From positions 121,941,043 to 122,005,042 of the forward strand of contig CM043960.1 of the NCBI GenBank assembly GCA_014529385.2: DNA of 64,000 nt, in the 5' to 3' direction. The notes under the pieces are model-generated. The model did not search any database and was not told the DNA's origin. It saw nothing but the letters and a program-made list of their open reading frames with translations. The stretch is from Adiantum capillus-veneris (Eukaryota > Streptophyta > Polypodiopsida > Polypodiales > Pteridaceae). The translations under genes and the position numbers were made by a program. Positions 26,756 through 38,326 of this stretch are shown here, in pieces. Position 1 is the stretch's first letter. Each line of letters opens with the position of its first letter.

Positions 26756-27213
26756 AGAGAGAGAGAGAGAGAGAGAAGAGAGAGACTTTTCACCGGCGAC
26801 CAGTGTTTGGGAAAAATGTGTCTCGGTTTAATATCGTGTCGTTTTCAATATCAAAAATGTCGTTTGAGAGCAAGGAGAAAAGGAGAAATTCCGCTCCAAA
26901 ATAGAGAAAATAATGCAAAATCCCATATAAAAAACCTAATTTTTGAAAATTTCCTCTTGGCAAATTCAAGGAAAGGTTTTTTTTATGTTTTAGAAGATGA
27001 TTTTTTCCGAACACTGTCGGCGGCTGTCCAAGCACAAATGGTGTGTGTGTGTGATGGAGATGGTTAGGCGTAGGGGGCGGGACAATTGTGCCGAAGGTGT
27101 GGCCGCCGTAGAGAGGAAGCGAGACGGAGAGCGAGCGATACTGTTAATGCTTCAAATTGGAGAGAAATGAAATGATATATTATGGGAATTTCACACGTTT
27201 ATAGTGTACTCAA

Positions 27214-27251
27214 ACCCCATGCGCCGCTTGTAGAAGGTCACCTGTCTCACG

Positions 27252-27252
<1 letters not shown>
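27214..27252 (-). pseudogene. MADS-box fragment B
   Basis: The minus strand reads VRQVTFYKRRMGF, the first helix of a MADS domain, and then departs from the family. A (GA)n tract (27255-27325) adjoins it upstream. Confidence 0.7.
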
Positions 27253-27326
<74 letters not shown>

Positions 27327-27675
27327 CCTTTCACCAGCGACCAATGTTCCGGAAAAATGTGTCTAGGCTTAATACCGTGTCATTTTCAATATCAAAAATG
27401 CCATTTGAGAGCAAGGAGAAAAGGAGAAATTTCGTTCCAAAATAGAGAAAAATAATGCAAAATCCCAAAAAAAAAATCTAATTTTTGAAATTTTCCTCTT
27501 GGCAAATTCAAGGGAAGGAATTTTTGTATGTTTTAAAAAATTTGACATTTTCCGAACACTGCCGATGACTGTGAGGTGACCTTCTGCTGTGTGTGTGTGA
27601 TGGAGGATTAGGCATAGGGGGCGGGACAATCGCGCCGAAGGTGTGGCCATTGCAGAGAGGAAGTGAGACAGAGAG

Positions 27676-27761
27676 CCCGTCGGAGCTCGAGAAGACGATG
27701 AGGCCCACATTGGCATCGCACAGAATCGAGAGTTTATGTGCCTTTTTCACCAATCCCACAT

Positions 27762-27762
<1 letters not shown>
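27676..27762 (-). pseudogene. MADS-box fragment C
   Basis: The minus strand reads NVGLVKKAHKLSILCDAN then [10 protein letters not shown], the second half of the MADS DNA-binding domain, with no preceding RQVTFSKRR block. A (GA)n(GAA)n tract (27765-27824) replaces the start. Confidence 0.82.
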
Positions 27763-27802
<40 letters not shown>

Positions 27803-27890
27803 AGAAGAAGAAGAAGAAGAAGAAAATTTTAACATCATAGGAAACTATCCAAGAGACCTTAAAGATCTATCCCACAAGGCCCACATTGGG

Positions 27891-28104
<214 letters not shown>

Positions 28105-28184
28105 ATACTTTTCTTGATTTGCTTTATGAAAATTTGAGGGTAAGAGGGGCCATGCCGCAGCCGAAGGCGCACCGTTTTACTAGT

Positions 28185-28948
28185 TAGTGTAAAGAGTCGA
28201 AGCTTCTATTAATGACGCTCTGAAATATGTGGTCTGATGTAGGCTGCAACATGACAGGCCACGATGAATAACAGGCTGCTTCGCATTGATAAATACCTTT
28301 CTTAGATCATAGTCTTTAATTACACTCTGATGCAAAGACATATATTACACTATCGTACACTAAAATTATTCCTACTCACTAAAGCCTCAATGCCCCTCAA
28401 TTATGGTCCTCCCTCTGAAACTGAGAGTAGTGCTTGCGGGCCACTTTGTATGTAGTACTCCTTCTGGATGTGTGTTTGAGAATTATTGTTTCATATTTTT
28501 GGTGTACACGATGTACTTTTATGTGATGTCTAGGGTGTGTTGTCTTTGTATTGCATGATCTGATCAATTAGCTCAAAATCTTTCATGCGGCTGCCGAATT
28601 GAGCACATGAGTTGAGTGCTGGATAGAGTATCTCACAAGTATTTAAAATGCTCCTAATTGTACCATTGTAATCTTCAACTTTTCTTTACTTGTAATCTCC
28701 ATATGGCCTATGGTTGGTACCTTCTTCTTTCTGCAAAGCAACCAAAGTAGTTAGTCTAATCCTACTTGTTCCAGCATGTGAAACTGTCTATTTTAGGTCA
28801 CTGTGATTGAGTGAGGAAATCATTTTTTTGCCTGTAGGGTTATAGGCCTGAGGTTGTCATGGTTGTGGCTCGACTCATGGCTTCCCTCCATCACCTTCAT
28901 TTTCTCCACTGCCTCGTCAATTCTAAATAGCACTACATACTATCTAAC
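28185..28948. other. unrecognised sequence
   Basis: No ORF or repeat recognised. It separates the probable Helitron 3' end from the coiled-coil ORF. Confidence 0.5.
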
Positions 28949-30508
28949 GTGGAGTTATTTGTTGGCCCCCCACATTCCACATGCCAGCTATCCCCCAACC
29001 TCACATCAAAGAGACTCACCTCTTTGCAGGAAGAGAAGGCGAGTTGCCCAAAAGAAGAATTCCCGATTGAGAAGAAGGTGATACAAGTGGGAGTGAGCAA
29101 GAGAAGCCACCAATATCCCATACAAACCCATATACCAACATTTGACATCAATCTTGAAGAGGTTGAAATTCAGGGAGACATCAGATTTCAATGTAATGAA
29201 GTGGAAGAGCTGAAGATAGATAAAGACATAATGTGTGCTACTGATGAGGATAATGTGATGAATCAATTTTTGATGAATCTTGATGAGGAGTATTTGACAG
29301 GTGATAGTCCGGGAGGTGTTTGTGTTGATGGAGAAGAGTTTTTTGGAGTTTTGAAGACTGAAAGCCAATTTCTAGGAGTGGATATGAGTTATGCAGGTTG
29401 TGAAGACAAGGATCTCGACTTTCAGATCCCTGAATTACCAGTTTTAATACCGAAGGTCCCTGATCAGCAGATTACTGATTTGCAAAGAAGTTATGTACAT
29501 GAACTTGATGAATTTCAAAGTCTTGTTCTTTCTCAAGCGGAGATGATCAATAATCTGCAAAGTTTTAGAATTCAGGTCCCTAATCAGCTGATTACTGATT
29601 TGCAAAGAAGTTATGTACATGAACTTGCTGAATTTCAAAGTCTTGTTCTTTCTCAAGCGGAGATGATCAATAATCTCTCATTAGAGCTAGAGAATGAGAA
29701 ACATTCAAGTATGGTTGCAGCAAATGAAGCGCTTTCCAAAATCAGTCAACTTCAAGAAGAGAAGGCATCATTGATGGTGGAGATTTCTCAGGTTCAAACT
29801 GAAGCCGACTTGCATATTTCTTACTGTTATGAAGTTCATGATGCTCTTAAGCAAGTTGTTTTGGATAAGGATAATCAAATTGAGGACTTGAAGCTTCAAC
29901 TTACTCAAATCAAGAATATAAAGTCTTCTTCAAATCTTGATGTTACAGAAGGTTTCTTGAATGATGATGTTGTTATCAATTATCTTTATGATGTTGGTGC
30001 TTTTACAAATTCAGTCATGGATATTGGAAGTCCATTTTTTTTCAATGAAGTTCATTTTACTGATGATATTCTTGATGATTTATACCAAGTTTCTGATGAC
30101 AATGGTTTTGTTGACGCTGAGGAGATGGTTTTGACTGATGATTATGCAAGTATTTTGCAAGTTCCTGATGATGGAGAAGTGGGTTTTCCTGAAGATGGTT
30201 CTACATTCCTATGTGATGTTGTTGATGGAGGAGATGATGTTGATATTCTTATATCTCATTGGTTTTATATCTTCATGCTTGATGACATAAGGGAAGTTTT
30301 TCAGGGAGCAGAAGTCAAAAGTTTTCAGTTTCTGGGAGATATTACTGATTGGACAGTTTTGCAGCTACCCAGTGGATTTCTTTATGTTTTTGAGAGGGGA
30401 TGTGAGCAAGCCATCTTGGTGGTGTTTTTTATGTGTGAAGGAGATTTCAACTTCTTACTTTTAAGCCTTGAATCAGATCAGTTTGATGAAGAAGCAGATC
30501 AGTTTTAG
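28949..30508 (+). CDS. acidic coiled-coil protein of unknown function, probably retroelement-associated
   Basis: A long open frame of 519 codons; the first Met codon in frame is near 29231, so the start is uncertain. I do not recognise the family. The product is acidic, with a predicted coiled coil around residues 210-310 (Leu/Ile heptads, SQLQEEKASLMVEIS) and a direct internal repeat of about 40 residues: the block ITDLQRSYVHELDEFQSLVL at 29458-29564 recurs at 29578-29672. After the stop, related acidic, Pro/Glu-rich and Val/Gln-rich frames continue to 31515 on the same strand, and a putative LTR follows. That arrangement suggests an extra ORF or decayed polyprotein near the 3' end of an LTR element rather than a host gene. 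Confidence 0.5.
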   Translation: MELFVGPPHSTCQLSPNLTSKRLTSLQEEKASCPKEEFPIEKKVIQVGVSKRSHQYPIQTHIPTFDINLEEVEIQGDIRFQCNEVEELKIDKDIMCATDEDNVMNQFLMNLDEEYLTGDSPGGVCVDGEEFFGVLKTESQFLGVDMSYAGCEDKDLDFQIPELPVLIPKVPDQQITDLQRSYVHELDEFQSLVLSQAEMINNLQSFRIQVPNQLITDLQRSYVHELAEFQSLVLSQAEMINNLSLELENEKHSSMVAANEALSKISQLQEEKASLMVEISQVQTEADLHISYCYEVHDALKQVVLDKDNQIEDLKLQLTQIKNIKSSSNLDVTEGFLNDDVVINYLYDVGAFTNSVMDIGSPFFFNEVHFTDDILDDLYQVSDDNGFVDAEEMVLTDDYASILQVPDDGEVGFPEDGSTFLCDVVDGGDDVDILISHWFYIFMLDDIREVFQGAEVKSFQFLGDITDWTVLQLPSGFLYVFERGCEQAILVVFFMCEGDFNFLLLSLESDQFDEEADQF

Positions 30509-30632
30509 TGTTTCTTGAATCATAATTTTCAGGATAATCAGTTGTTTTGGCATATAAAGTCTAAATCAGGTTTCCTAGTGCTTCATCTACATGTAGAGAT
30601 ATTGGATGTGTTCAAGAGGCAGTGTCTAATGG

Positions 30633-31016
30633 TTGCAAACTTTGCATCCTACCTTGAATCTTTCTTCATTCTTCTTGAAGGGAAAACTGTACCTGAACCT
30701 GAACCTGACCTTGAACCTAGACCTAAACCTGCTTACTGAATTTGGATATGTACTTGAATATGAAAATGGGCTTAAAGACCTGAAATCACTTGAAGAAGAG
30801 GAGAGTTTTCTACTTTGTAGAAGGTATTTCAATTCAAGAGATGTGGAGAAAATGAAGACTGAAATGATGGAGTACATGAAGGGAGTTTGGGAGAAAATCA
30901 AAGTCATGGTGTATGATGTGGTCAGTAAGCCATATCAGATCTTTGCAGAAGAAGAAGAAGCCAAAGAGGAGAATTTGTCACTACTACAGAGGCAGTATGA
31001 TGAGTTGAAACAGTAG
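30633..31016 (+). CDS. small Leu/Glu-rich ORF of unknown function
   Basis: A 127-codon frame downstream of the coiled-coil ORF, with a short Leu-Asn/Pro-Glu repeat at its start and EEEEAKEENLSLL near the end. It may be a continuation of the same decayed coding region after a frame change. Not recognised. Confidence 0.3.
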   Translation: MQTLHPTLNLSSFFLKGKLYLNLNLTLNLDLNLLTEFGYVLEYENGLKDLKSLEEEESFLLCRRYFNSRDVEKMKTEMMEYMKGVWEKIKVMVYDVVSKPYQIFAEEEEAKEENLSLLQRQYDELKQ

Positions 31017-31098
31017 TTTGAGCAGTTTGCAGAAGCAAGAGGATCAGCACAAACATGATGAACCTAAACAATAGAGTGCTCAGGGTGATATTGTAATT

Positions 31099-31515
31099 AT
31101 GGAGCAAATTGATACTGAAGTTCAGGTACAGTTCGCTAAAGTTGCAGTCATAGTTCCAATTGCAGGTGGACCACAAAAATTTAAAGATCCAGTATTGTCT
31201 ATTATTGATGAGATACTCAGTGTAGAGGATGCTGAGGTTCCAATGAAAGCAGTGGAAGTTCAGGATACAGTTCATTTGGAAGTTCAGTCTGCAGTTCAAG
31301 AAGCAGTTCAGGATGAAGTTGCAGTTATAGTTCTAGATATACAGGTTGATGATACAGAGGATCAACAGAACCTGGAAGATCTTTTGTTGAAGAGTGTTGA
31401 AGCAATGTCTGAAGATCTAGGTATTGATGCTACATTACTTGAAGCTACTCAGGATATGGAGGAACAGTCAGGAGATCCTGTTGAAATTGAAAATTCAAGT
31501 CTTCAGGGACAGTAG
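31099..31515 (+). CDS. acidic Val/Gln-rich ORF of unknown function
   Basis: 138 codons beginning with ATG, rich in EVQ/AVQ repeats (VEVQDTVHLEVQSAVQEAVQ). It ends 45 bases before the putative polypurine tract and LTR. It shares the acidic, repetitive character of 28949-30508 and is probably part of the same unit. Confidence 0.35.
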   Translation: MEQIDTEVQVQFAKVAVIVPIAGGPQKFKDPVLSIIDEILSVEDAEVPMKAVEVQDTVHLEVQSAVQEAVQDEVAVIVLDIQVDDTEDQQNLEDLLLKSVEAMSEDLGIDATLLEATQDMEEQSGDPVEIENSSLQGQ

Positions 31516-31560
31516 CCAAAAGAACTTTATTTCGATTTTCAAGCTTTTTTTGTCAAGGGA

Positions 31561-31997
31561 TGTTGTGGGTTCTCACAATGTTTGAGAAACATTGCCCACC
31601 AGGTGTTAGAGCCTGATCTGTCAGGACATTCAAGGTATTATCTTTTTAAACTGTAATTAAGATATTGACTTTTAAACCTTAGGGACATCTTTACACAAGT
31701 ACTTATATTTTGGGTAGTTATACGAATACTGGGAATGTCTCATGGCGTGAGGCAGTTTTTGCGATGTACCTGTCGATGCAGTTTCGCTATCTCCTGACTC
31801 TGTATTGCTGTTTTGTTGGGATGTTTGATGATGATTATGAATACATAGTGATGGCAATACCTTTTCCTCTCTATTATGGTGTTTCCTGTTAATTTACTTT
31901 GCAGTTCCGCATGTCAATGATCAGTTTATTGTACTTGCTTCCTTGTAAACTGCATGTTTCTGCATTGAATACTTGTTAGGACTGTATGCCCCTAACA
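31561..31997 (+). repeat. putative LTR (3' LTR of the unit at 28.9-31.5 kb)
   Basis: Starts TGTTGTGGG directly after the purine-rich TCAAGGGA and ends CCCCTAACA, giving TG...CA ends. To its right the copia copy 2 gag begins abruptly in mid-domain. No matching LTR exists elsewhere in the window, so the partner would be deleted or outside. Confidence 0.45.
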
Positions 31998-33392
31998 ACA
32001 AGTCTTGCTGCAAGGATTGCTGCTATTAGAGTTGTTTTGCCTACGACAGAACAATCTCGTTGGGATGTAAAGGATGCGCAGGCTCATGCGTTGATTGCAT
32101 TGTCTGTGAAGCGCACCATTGTTCCTCACATTCATTTAGCAAAATCTGCAAAACGGGCTTGGGATATTCTAGCAGGTCTTTATGCAAGCCGCAATGACGC
32201 TAAATTTGCTTTGGTGCGTAAAGAGCTGGAATTGAAGATTATGCATGAGGAAGATGATATGGACACTTTCCTTGTTGGTGTCAAGGATATCAATGAGCAA
32301 CTTATTTCTGCAGGTGAAGTCATTTTAGACAGTTTCCTTGTGCAGACTGTTCTTGATGCCTTACCAGATTCATACCAGACTTTTGCTAGTACTTGGAGAC
32401 TAATGACCCAAGGAAATATTGAAGTTGTCAAGTTTGATGCATTATGCACATTGCTATTGCAAGAGTCACTTTCCAGAAAAAACAGGACTAGGCAGCATGC
32501 AGTTGAACAAGCTTTTATTTCTTCTCAAAGAAAGGGTGGTAACAGCAATGTAGCCACTTCTTATGGTTCTGCTACGAGCGGCAAAACTTATGTTCCTAAT
32601 GCTTCTGCTGATAGCAATTCGTCTGGAAATTCTTGTGATAAGGGCAAAAAAAAGATGCGTTGCCATTATTGTAAAGCTAATGATCACTTGATCAAGCAGT
32701 GTCCTAAGTTGAAGGCCAAAGAGGGTAAGAAGAAAGAGGGTGGTTCCACTGCAAATGCTGGCTCCACTAAAAATGCAGCCATTGTTGAGTCTTCTGTGAA
32801 AGGAGACTGTGATGCTGATGTTGATGCAGAATGGGCTTTTAGTGCAGAGTGCACTTACAATCCCGTTGTCCATGATGAATGTATGTCATTTGTTGCAGAT
32901 TCACATGTGTGGTATTTTGATAGCGGTGCTACAAAGCACATTACCTCACATCGTGAATTGTTCACCTCTCTTGAGTCTGTCCTCATGGGAATTCAATCAC
33001 TTGTGCCAACAATGCCTCTTATCCAGTTCAGGGGGTTGGAAAGATTCTGCTTGCTGCTGCAAATGGTAGTTTTTTCACACTTGTTGATGCACTTTATGTA
33101 CCTGCGATCAAGAAGAAGTTTTTGTTTGTATCCGCACTTGCTAGACTTGGACTTGTAGTCAAATTTGTGGATGACAGATGTACATTTCATGATCTCAGTT
33201 TTGGTGATGAAATTGTTGCATCTGGCCTTTTGTGCCGTGGGTTGTATAAGCTCACTTTGTATGACAAATGTAGACAAAATTTTGCAAATGCAGTTGCTGA
33301 TTCAAGGGCTATTTCAGATGCAAAACTTTGGCATGCACGTTTTGGGCATCTGAATTTTGCCAGTTTGCTGTGTTTGCAGAAATCATTAGGAA
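31998..33392 (+). pseudogene. copia copy 2: gag, protease and GAG-pre-integrase (5'-truncated, frameshifted)
   Basis: The main frame (to 33158) carries the copia gag (WDVKDAQAHALIALSVKRT, AWDILAGLYASRNDAKF), a CCHC zinc knuckle (CHYCKANDHLIKQC) and the aspartic protease signature YFDSGATKHIT. A frame change near 32990-33120 leads to a second frame (33122-33392) with LVVKFVDDRCTFHDL and the GAG-pre-integrase block KLWHARFGHLNFASLL. Compared with copy 1 the first ~60 residues and the 5' LTR are missing; the sequence starts right after the putative LTR at 31997. It ends abruptly at 33392 where a foreign insertion begins. Confidence 0.9.
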
Positions 33393-35769
33393 AAATATGA
33401 ACCCTCTAGGGGCCCTTTGGGATTAAGGTTAATTAGAGGCCAACCAATAGGGAGAGGGTGGTGGACACACTCTATACCCTCAAAAAGGTACGGGGACAAG
33501 GTAGCCTTACACCTCTTAATGGCCTCTTACCTAGTGAGAAGGTAAGGGAGGTGGCTAGGAGAAAGGGAGGGGGGGGACCACTTTGACCTTTTTTCCCCCA
33601 CTTTTTGGCCCGGATTTAAAAATACACTAAAAATTTCAAATTTTCAAATTTCAAGTTTTCCCTCCTTAAAAGGTCCCCTAACCTATTTCATGGTCAAAAA
33701 AGTATTTTTGACCTCCAAAAGTCAAAAACGTGCACTAAAAAATTCCAAAAAATTAAATTTTTTCAAAAAATTTCAAAACATCATTTTCCACCCTCCAAAG
33801 TCTTTCCAAACCTATTCTATAGCTAAAAGTGATTTTCTATCTCTACAAACCCTTTTCCAAGCTATCCATGGCTGCAACAACCACATGCACCCCCTATAGT
33901 CCAACATTATCTCTCTACTAGCTTTCTCCCATCTCCATTGTAGCACCAAGCAAGCTTCTTCCCCATCTCTTCCCCTTGCCCACCACATAGTTCCACACCA
34001 AGCTAGCTCCTCTCCCTTCTCTCACCTCCATTACAGCATGAAACAAAATTCTCCTCCTTCTACTTTCATTCACTCGCACTACATGGAAACCTCTACTCCC
34101 GAAGGTGGAAAAAGCATCAACTCACATGACTTGCATACCACAAGAACAGGAGGTGTGAATAGTGCATGGGAATTGCAAGGATTCATCTCCAACATAAAGA
34201 TAGAATGGTGAGAAAACTACTCTTGTAGCTTACATTCAGAGCTTAAGATCATCTCCATCTTTAAGTTTATCATGCTGGAGGGAATTAACCTCTTTATGGC
34301 TTTCAATGTTTAGGCTTCACACCTCATAACATTGGGTGGTGCTATTTTGTTGATTGCTTTGGTGCGCCATCTATAGTTTTGTAGCATGTGATTGAGTCTC
34401 ACAATGTAAGTAAGTTGTGTTATCTATGGAGAGTTATCAAAGATTTTTCTTATAATTTATTCTTTGTATAGTTGTCATTAGATTATTAGAATGATATCAT
34501 TTTGTACTTTATAACTTTGTGCTCACATAATCTGTTGTTTACTTACAGAGTCAACTTGTTTTGAGAGGACATGAGCAAGCAACCATGTGCAGAGATGAAA
34601 ATCACCCTATTTTTGTTCCGTGAGGAACCTTTCACTACCGTGTTAAAAGATTTTGATAAGAATAGTAGGATTTTTGTAGAATCTTGAACCAATAGGTACT
34701 CTCTAGGAGCTCTTAGAAAAGCCATCACTATAGTACTACTATCTTCCCTAGTGTCATAGACACACAAATACTCGTGTATATGAATCTCTAGATGAGAAAG
34801 ACAAATACTTGTAAGAGAAGCCTAACAGCAACAACATTGTCTCCATTTGTAATTATTTTTATGAGGCTGGATTCCTCTATAAATGCAATATAAATATTTC
34901 TTTTTGTTAAATGGTGTCGCACTGAGTGAGAGTATTTTATTTAGATTACTGGAGTTTCATACAGATTTGAGAAATATTGTTGATTTTTTTGGATATTCTG
35001 ATTTGTCTGTAAGATGTTTGAAGTTTCAAGTCTTAATCATTCCACCATGAAGAAATTCATGCAATATTTTGATTTCAGTTTAATCACTAATGGTTATTCT
35101 TATTAAGTGGATCATAACCTTTGTCAAGATGTCCTCATTTGGGGATGTTGAATATATATCAATAGCAACATTTCAAAAGTTGAGAAAGCTAAATTCTTGC
35201 TTTCCAAAATGTTATTGTTTCCATACTATTCCTATGCCAAGCTTGACTTAGAGAAATGACAACTTGAGATGGAGATGTAGATATATAGGGGTGAATTATT
35301 ATTGATTCTTGTTTCATCATATATATTATAAAGCCTTTGAGTTCCACCTTTTTGAGTAGTGTTGACAAGTTTTTGGTATCAAATCTTCTTAAATATCCCT
35401 ATTCATTCGCTATTGGTAGCTATTTATTTGGTATTGTTAAAGATCATACCAATAGCTATCACCTTGTGAACTTAATTGTTGAATTGCGGATTTGATTTTT
35501 ACTATGTAGCTCATTTGGATAGAGAAAGTGTAAACATAAATTATAGATACATGCATTGTTAACATAGAAGATATGTATCACTCGAACCTATATAACTGCT
35601 AATCAAGAAACCTTTGGTCGGATACTATAACAATAGGGGTCACATGTGGTTTTAAATACCAAAGAAATGGCTTAACCAAAATATTTCCAAGAACACGAGG
35701 TGAACACAAGGAAGTAAAAATTGGCTCCTTGTTTGGTTGATTTCTAGTGCTAAATGTTCTGAGTGCACA
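33393..35769. other. insertion of unknown type inside copia copy 2, left part
   Basis: The copia reading frame stops at 33392 and resumes at 38327. This 2.4 kb stretch has no coding motif I recognise. About 90 bp at 35680-35740 is a partial extra copy of the foldback arm sequence (compare about 36101-36150). About 130 codons of the copia integrase expected between the two halves are absent, so sequence was lost as well as gained. Confidence 0.55.
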
Positions 35770-38326
35770 AAATTTGTGAGGCCTTTGACCTTGCGAGTTC
35801 ACTAAAGTATATGTAACATAGCACATGTGTTCAACGTAAGGGAATTTATATTCTTGTAAAGTTACAGAAACATGTGTAGGTAAGGCCTATAAGGGCTACT
35901 TTCAATCCATTGTGGTGAACGGACATAATATAGGAAAATTTGACATAGTGAATACTCCGGACATCAAACACTACAACTCTATCTCATGGCCATACATTAA
36001 AACAAAGCCCCTATTTGTCATTTTGAAACCCCAGAGACCCTCAACAAGAGGGACCACAACGGCGCGTAGAATGCCCATCCAAGCACAAATAGGGACCAAG
36101 ATATTTCCAAGAACAGGGGATGGACACAAGGAAGTAAAAAATGGTTGATAAGCATGATACAAGGTTTAGGTATCTGCCATTTGGGGGGGGGAGGGGTTGC
36201 TATGAACACATTAAACTGCCTAGTTCTATCTCATGGACATGCATTAAAAAAAGCTTGTACTTGTCATTTTAGGGCCCAGGGACCCTCAACAAGAGGGGCC
36301 ACAAGGGCGCGCAAACTGGCCATCCAAAAATTTTGATGGCCAGTTTGCGCGCCCTTGTGGCCCCTCTTGTTGAGGGTCCCTGGGCCCTAAAATGACAGTA
36401 CAAGCATTTTGGATGGCCAGTTTGCGCGCCCTTGTGGCCCCTCTTGTTGAGGGTACCTGGGCCCCTAAAATGACAAGTACAAGCTTTTTTTAATGCATGG
36501 CATGATACAATGTTTAGCTATTTGCCATTGTGGGGGGGGGGAGTTTGCTATGAATACATCAATTTTCCCAACTCTATCTCATGGCTATGCATCAAAAATT
36601 TTGGATGGCTGATTTGCGCGCCCTTGTGGCCAAATTTTGGATGGCTGATTTGTGCGCCCTTGTGGCCCCTCATGTTGAGGGTCCCTGGGGACCTAAAATG
36701 ACAAGTACAAGATTTATTTTTATGCATGGCATGATACAATGTTTAACTATTTGCCATTGTGGGGGGGGGGAGTTTGCTATGAATACATCAATTTGCCCAA
36801 TTCTATCTCATGGCTATGCATCAAAAAAAGCCTGTACTTGTCATTTTAGCGCCCCAGGGACCCTCAACATGAGGGGCCACAAGGGCGCGCAAATCAGCCA
36901 TCCAAAAATTTTGGATGGTTGATTTGTGCGCTCTTGTGGCCCCTCATGTTGAGGGTCCCTGGGGCCCTAAAATGACAAGTACAAGATTTATTTTTATGCA
37001 TGGCATGATACAATGTTTAGCTATTTGCCATTGTGGGGGGGGGAGTTTGCTATGAATACATCAATTTGCCCAATTCTATCTCATGGCTATGCATCAAAAA
37101 AAGCCTGTACTTGTCATTTTAGGGCCCCAGGGACCCTCAACATGAGGGGCCACAAGGGCGCGCAAATCAGCCATCCAACAATTAAAATTTTTGGATGGCT
37201 GATTTGCGCGCCCTTGTGGCCCCTCATGTGGAGGGTCCCTGGGGCCCTAAAATGACAAGTACAGGCTTTTTTTGATGCATAGCCATGAGATAGAATTGGG
37301 CATAAAAATGTATTCATAGCAAACTCCCCCCCCCCACAATGGCAAATAGTTAAACATTGTATCATCATGCATAAAAATAAATCTTGTACTTGTCATTTTA
37401 GGGCCCCAGGGACCCTCAACATGAGGGCCACAAGGGCGCACAAATCAGCCATCCAAAATTTGGCCACAAGGGCGCGCAAATCAGCCATCCAAAATTTTTG
37501 ATGCATAGCCATGAGATAGAGTTGGGCAAATTGATGTATTCATAGCAAACTCCCCCCCCCCCACAATGGCAAATAGCTAAACATTGTATCATGCCATGCA
37601 TTAAAAAAAGCTTGTACTTGTCATTTTAGGGGCCCAGGGACCCTCAACAAGAGGGGCCACAAGGGCGCGCAAACTGGCCATCCAAAATGCTTGTACTTGT
37701 CATTTTAGGGCCCGGGGACCCTCAACAAGAGGGGCCACAAGGACACGCAAACTGGCCATCCAAAAATTTTGGATGGCCAGTTTGCGCGTCCTTGTGGCCC
37801 CTCTTGTTGAGGTCCCCGGGCCCCTAAAATGACAAGTACAAGCTTTTTTTAATGCATGTCCATGAGATAGAACTGGGCAGTTCAATGTGTTCATAGCAAC
37901 CCCTCCCCCCCCCAAATGGCAGATACCTAAACCTTGTATCATGCTTATCAACCATTTTTTACTTCCTTGTGTCCATCCCCTGTTCTTGGAAATATCTTGG
38001 TCCCTATTTGTGCCAGGATGGGCATTCTACGCGCCGTTGTGGTCCCTCTTGTTGAGGGTCTCTGGGGCTTCAAAATGACAAATAGGGGCTTTGTTTTAAT
38101 GTATGGCCATGAGATAGAGTTGTAGTGTTTGATGTCCGGAGTATTCACTATGTCAAATTTTCCTATATTATGTCCGTTCACCACAATGGATTGAAAGTAG
38201 CCCTTATAGGCCTTACCTACACATGTTTCTGTAACTTTACAAGAATATAAATTCCCTTCTGTTGAACACATGTGCTATGTTACATATACTTTAGTGAACT
38301 CGCAAGGTCAAAGGCCTCACAAATTT
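35770..38326. mobile_element. 2.56 kb foldback (giant palindrome) element
   Basis: Left arm 35770 to about 36908 and right arm about 37187 to 38326 are near-perfect inverted copies, so about 1.14 kb per arm. The outer ends are AAATTTGTGAGGCCTTTGAC and its complement. Each arm is itself built from repeated short inverted units around GGATGGCCAGTTTGCGCGCC and GAGGGTCCCTGGGGCCCTAA, alternating orientation. There is no transposase. The right end lies in the copia integrase, immediately before the frame resumes as EFTAFLATRGIKH. A transcript of it would form a very long hairpin. Confidence 0.88.

Larger units (their letters stand above)
25940..27480. repeat. four dispersed copies of a ~110 bp MADS-flank segment
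   Basis: A segment containing GAAAAATGTGTCTCGGCTTAA, then CGTGTCGTTTTCAATATC and AAGGAGAAAAGGAGAAAT occurs at about 25963, 26243, 26808 and 27350, each followed by the same Leu-rich AAATTCAAGG-type block. It lies downstream of the MADS fragments in each unit, so the captured segment has been amplified in place. Confidence 0.75.

Noticed and set aside
36300-37800. CRISPR-like array
   Set aside because: The repeated units alternate orientation and vary in length and spacing, as in a foldback element, and the genome is eukaryotic.
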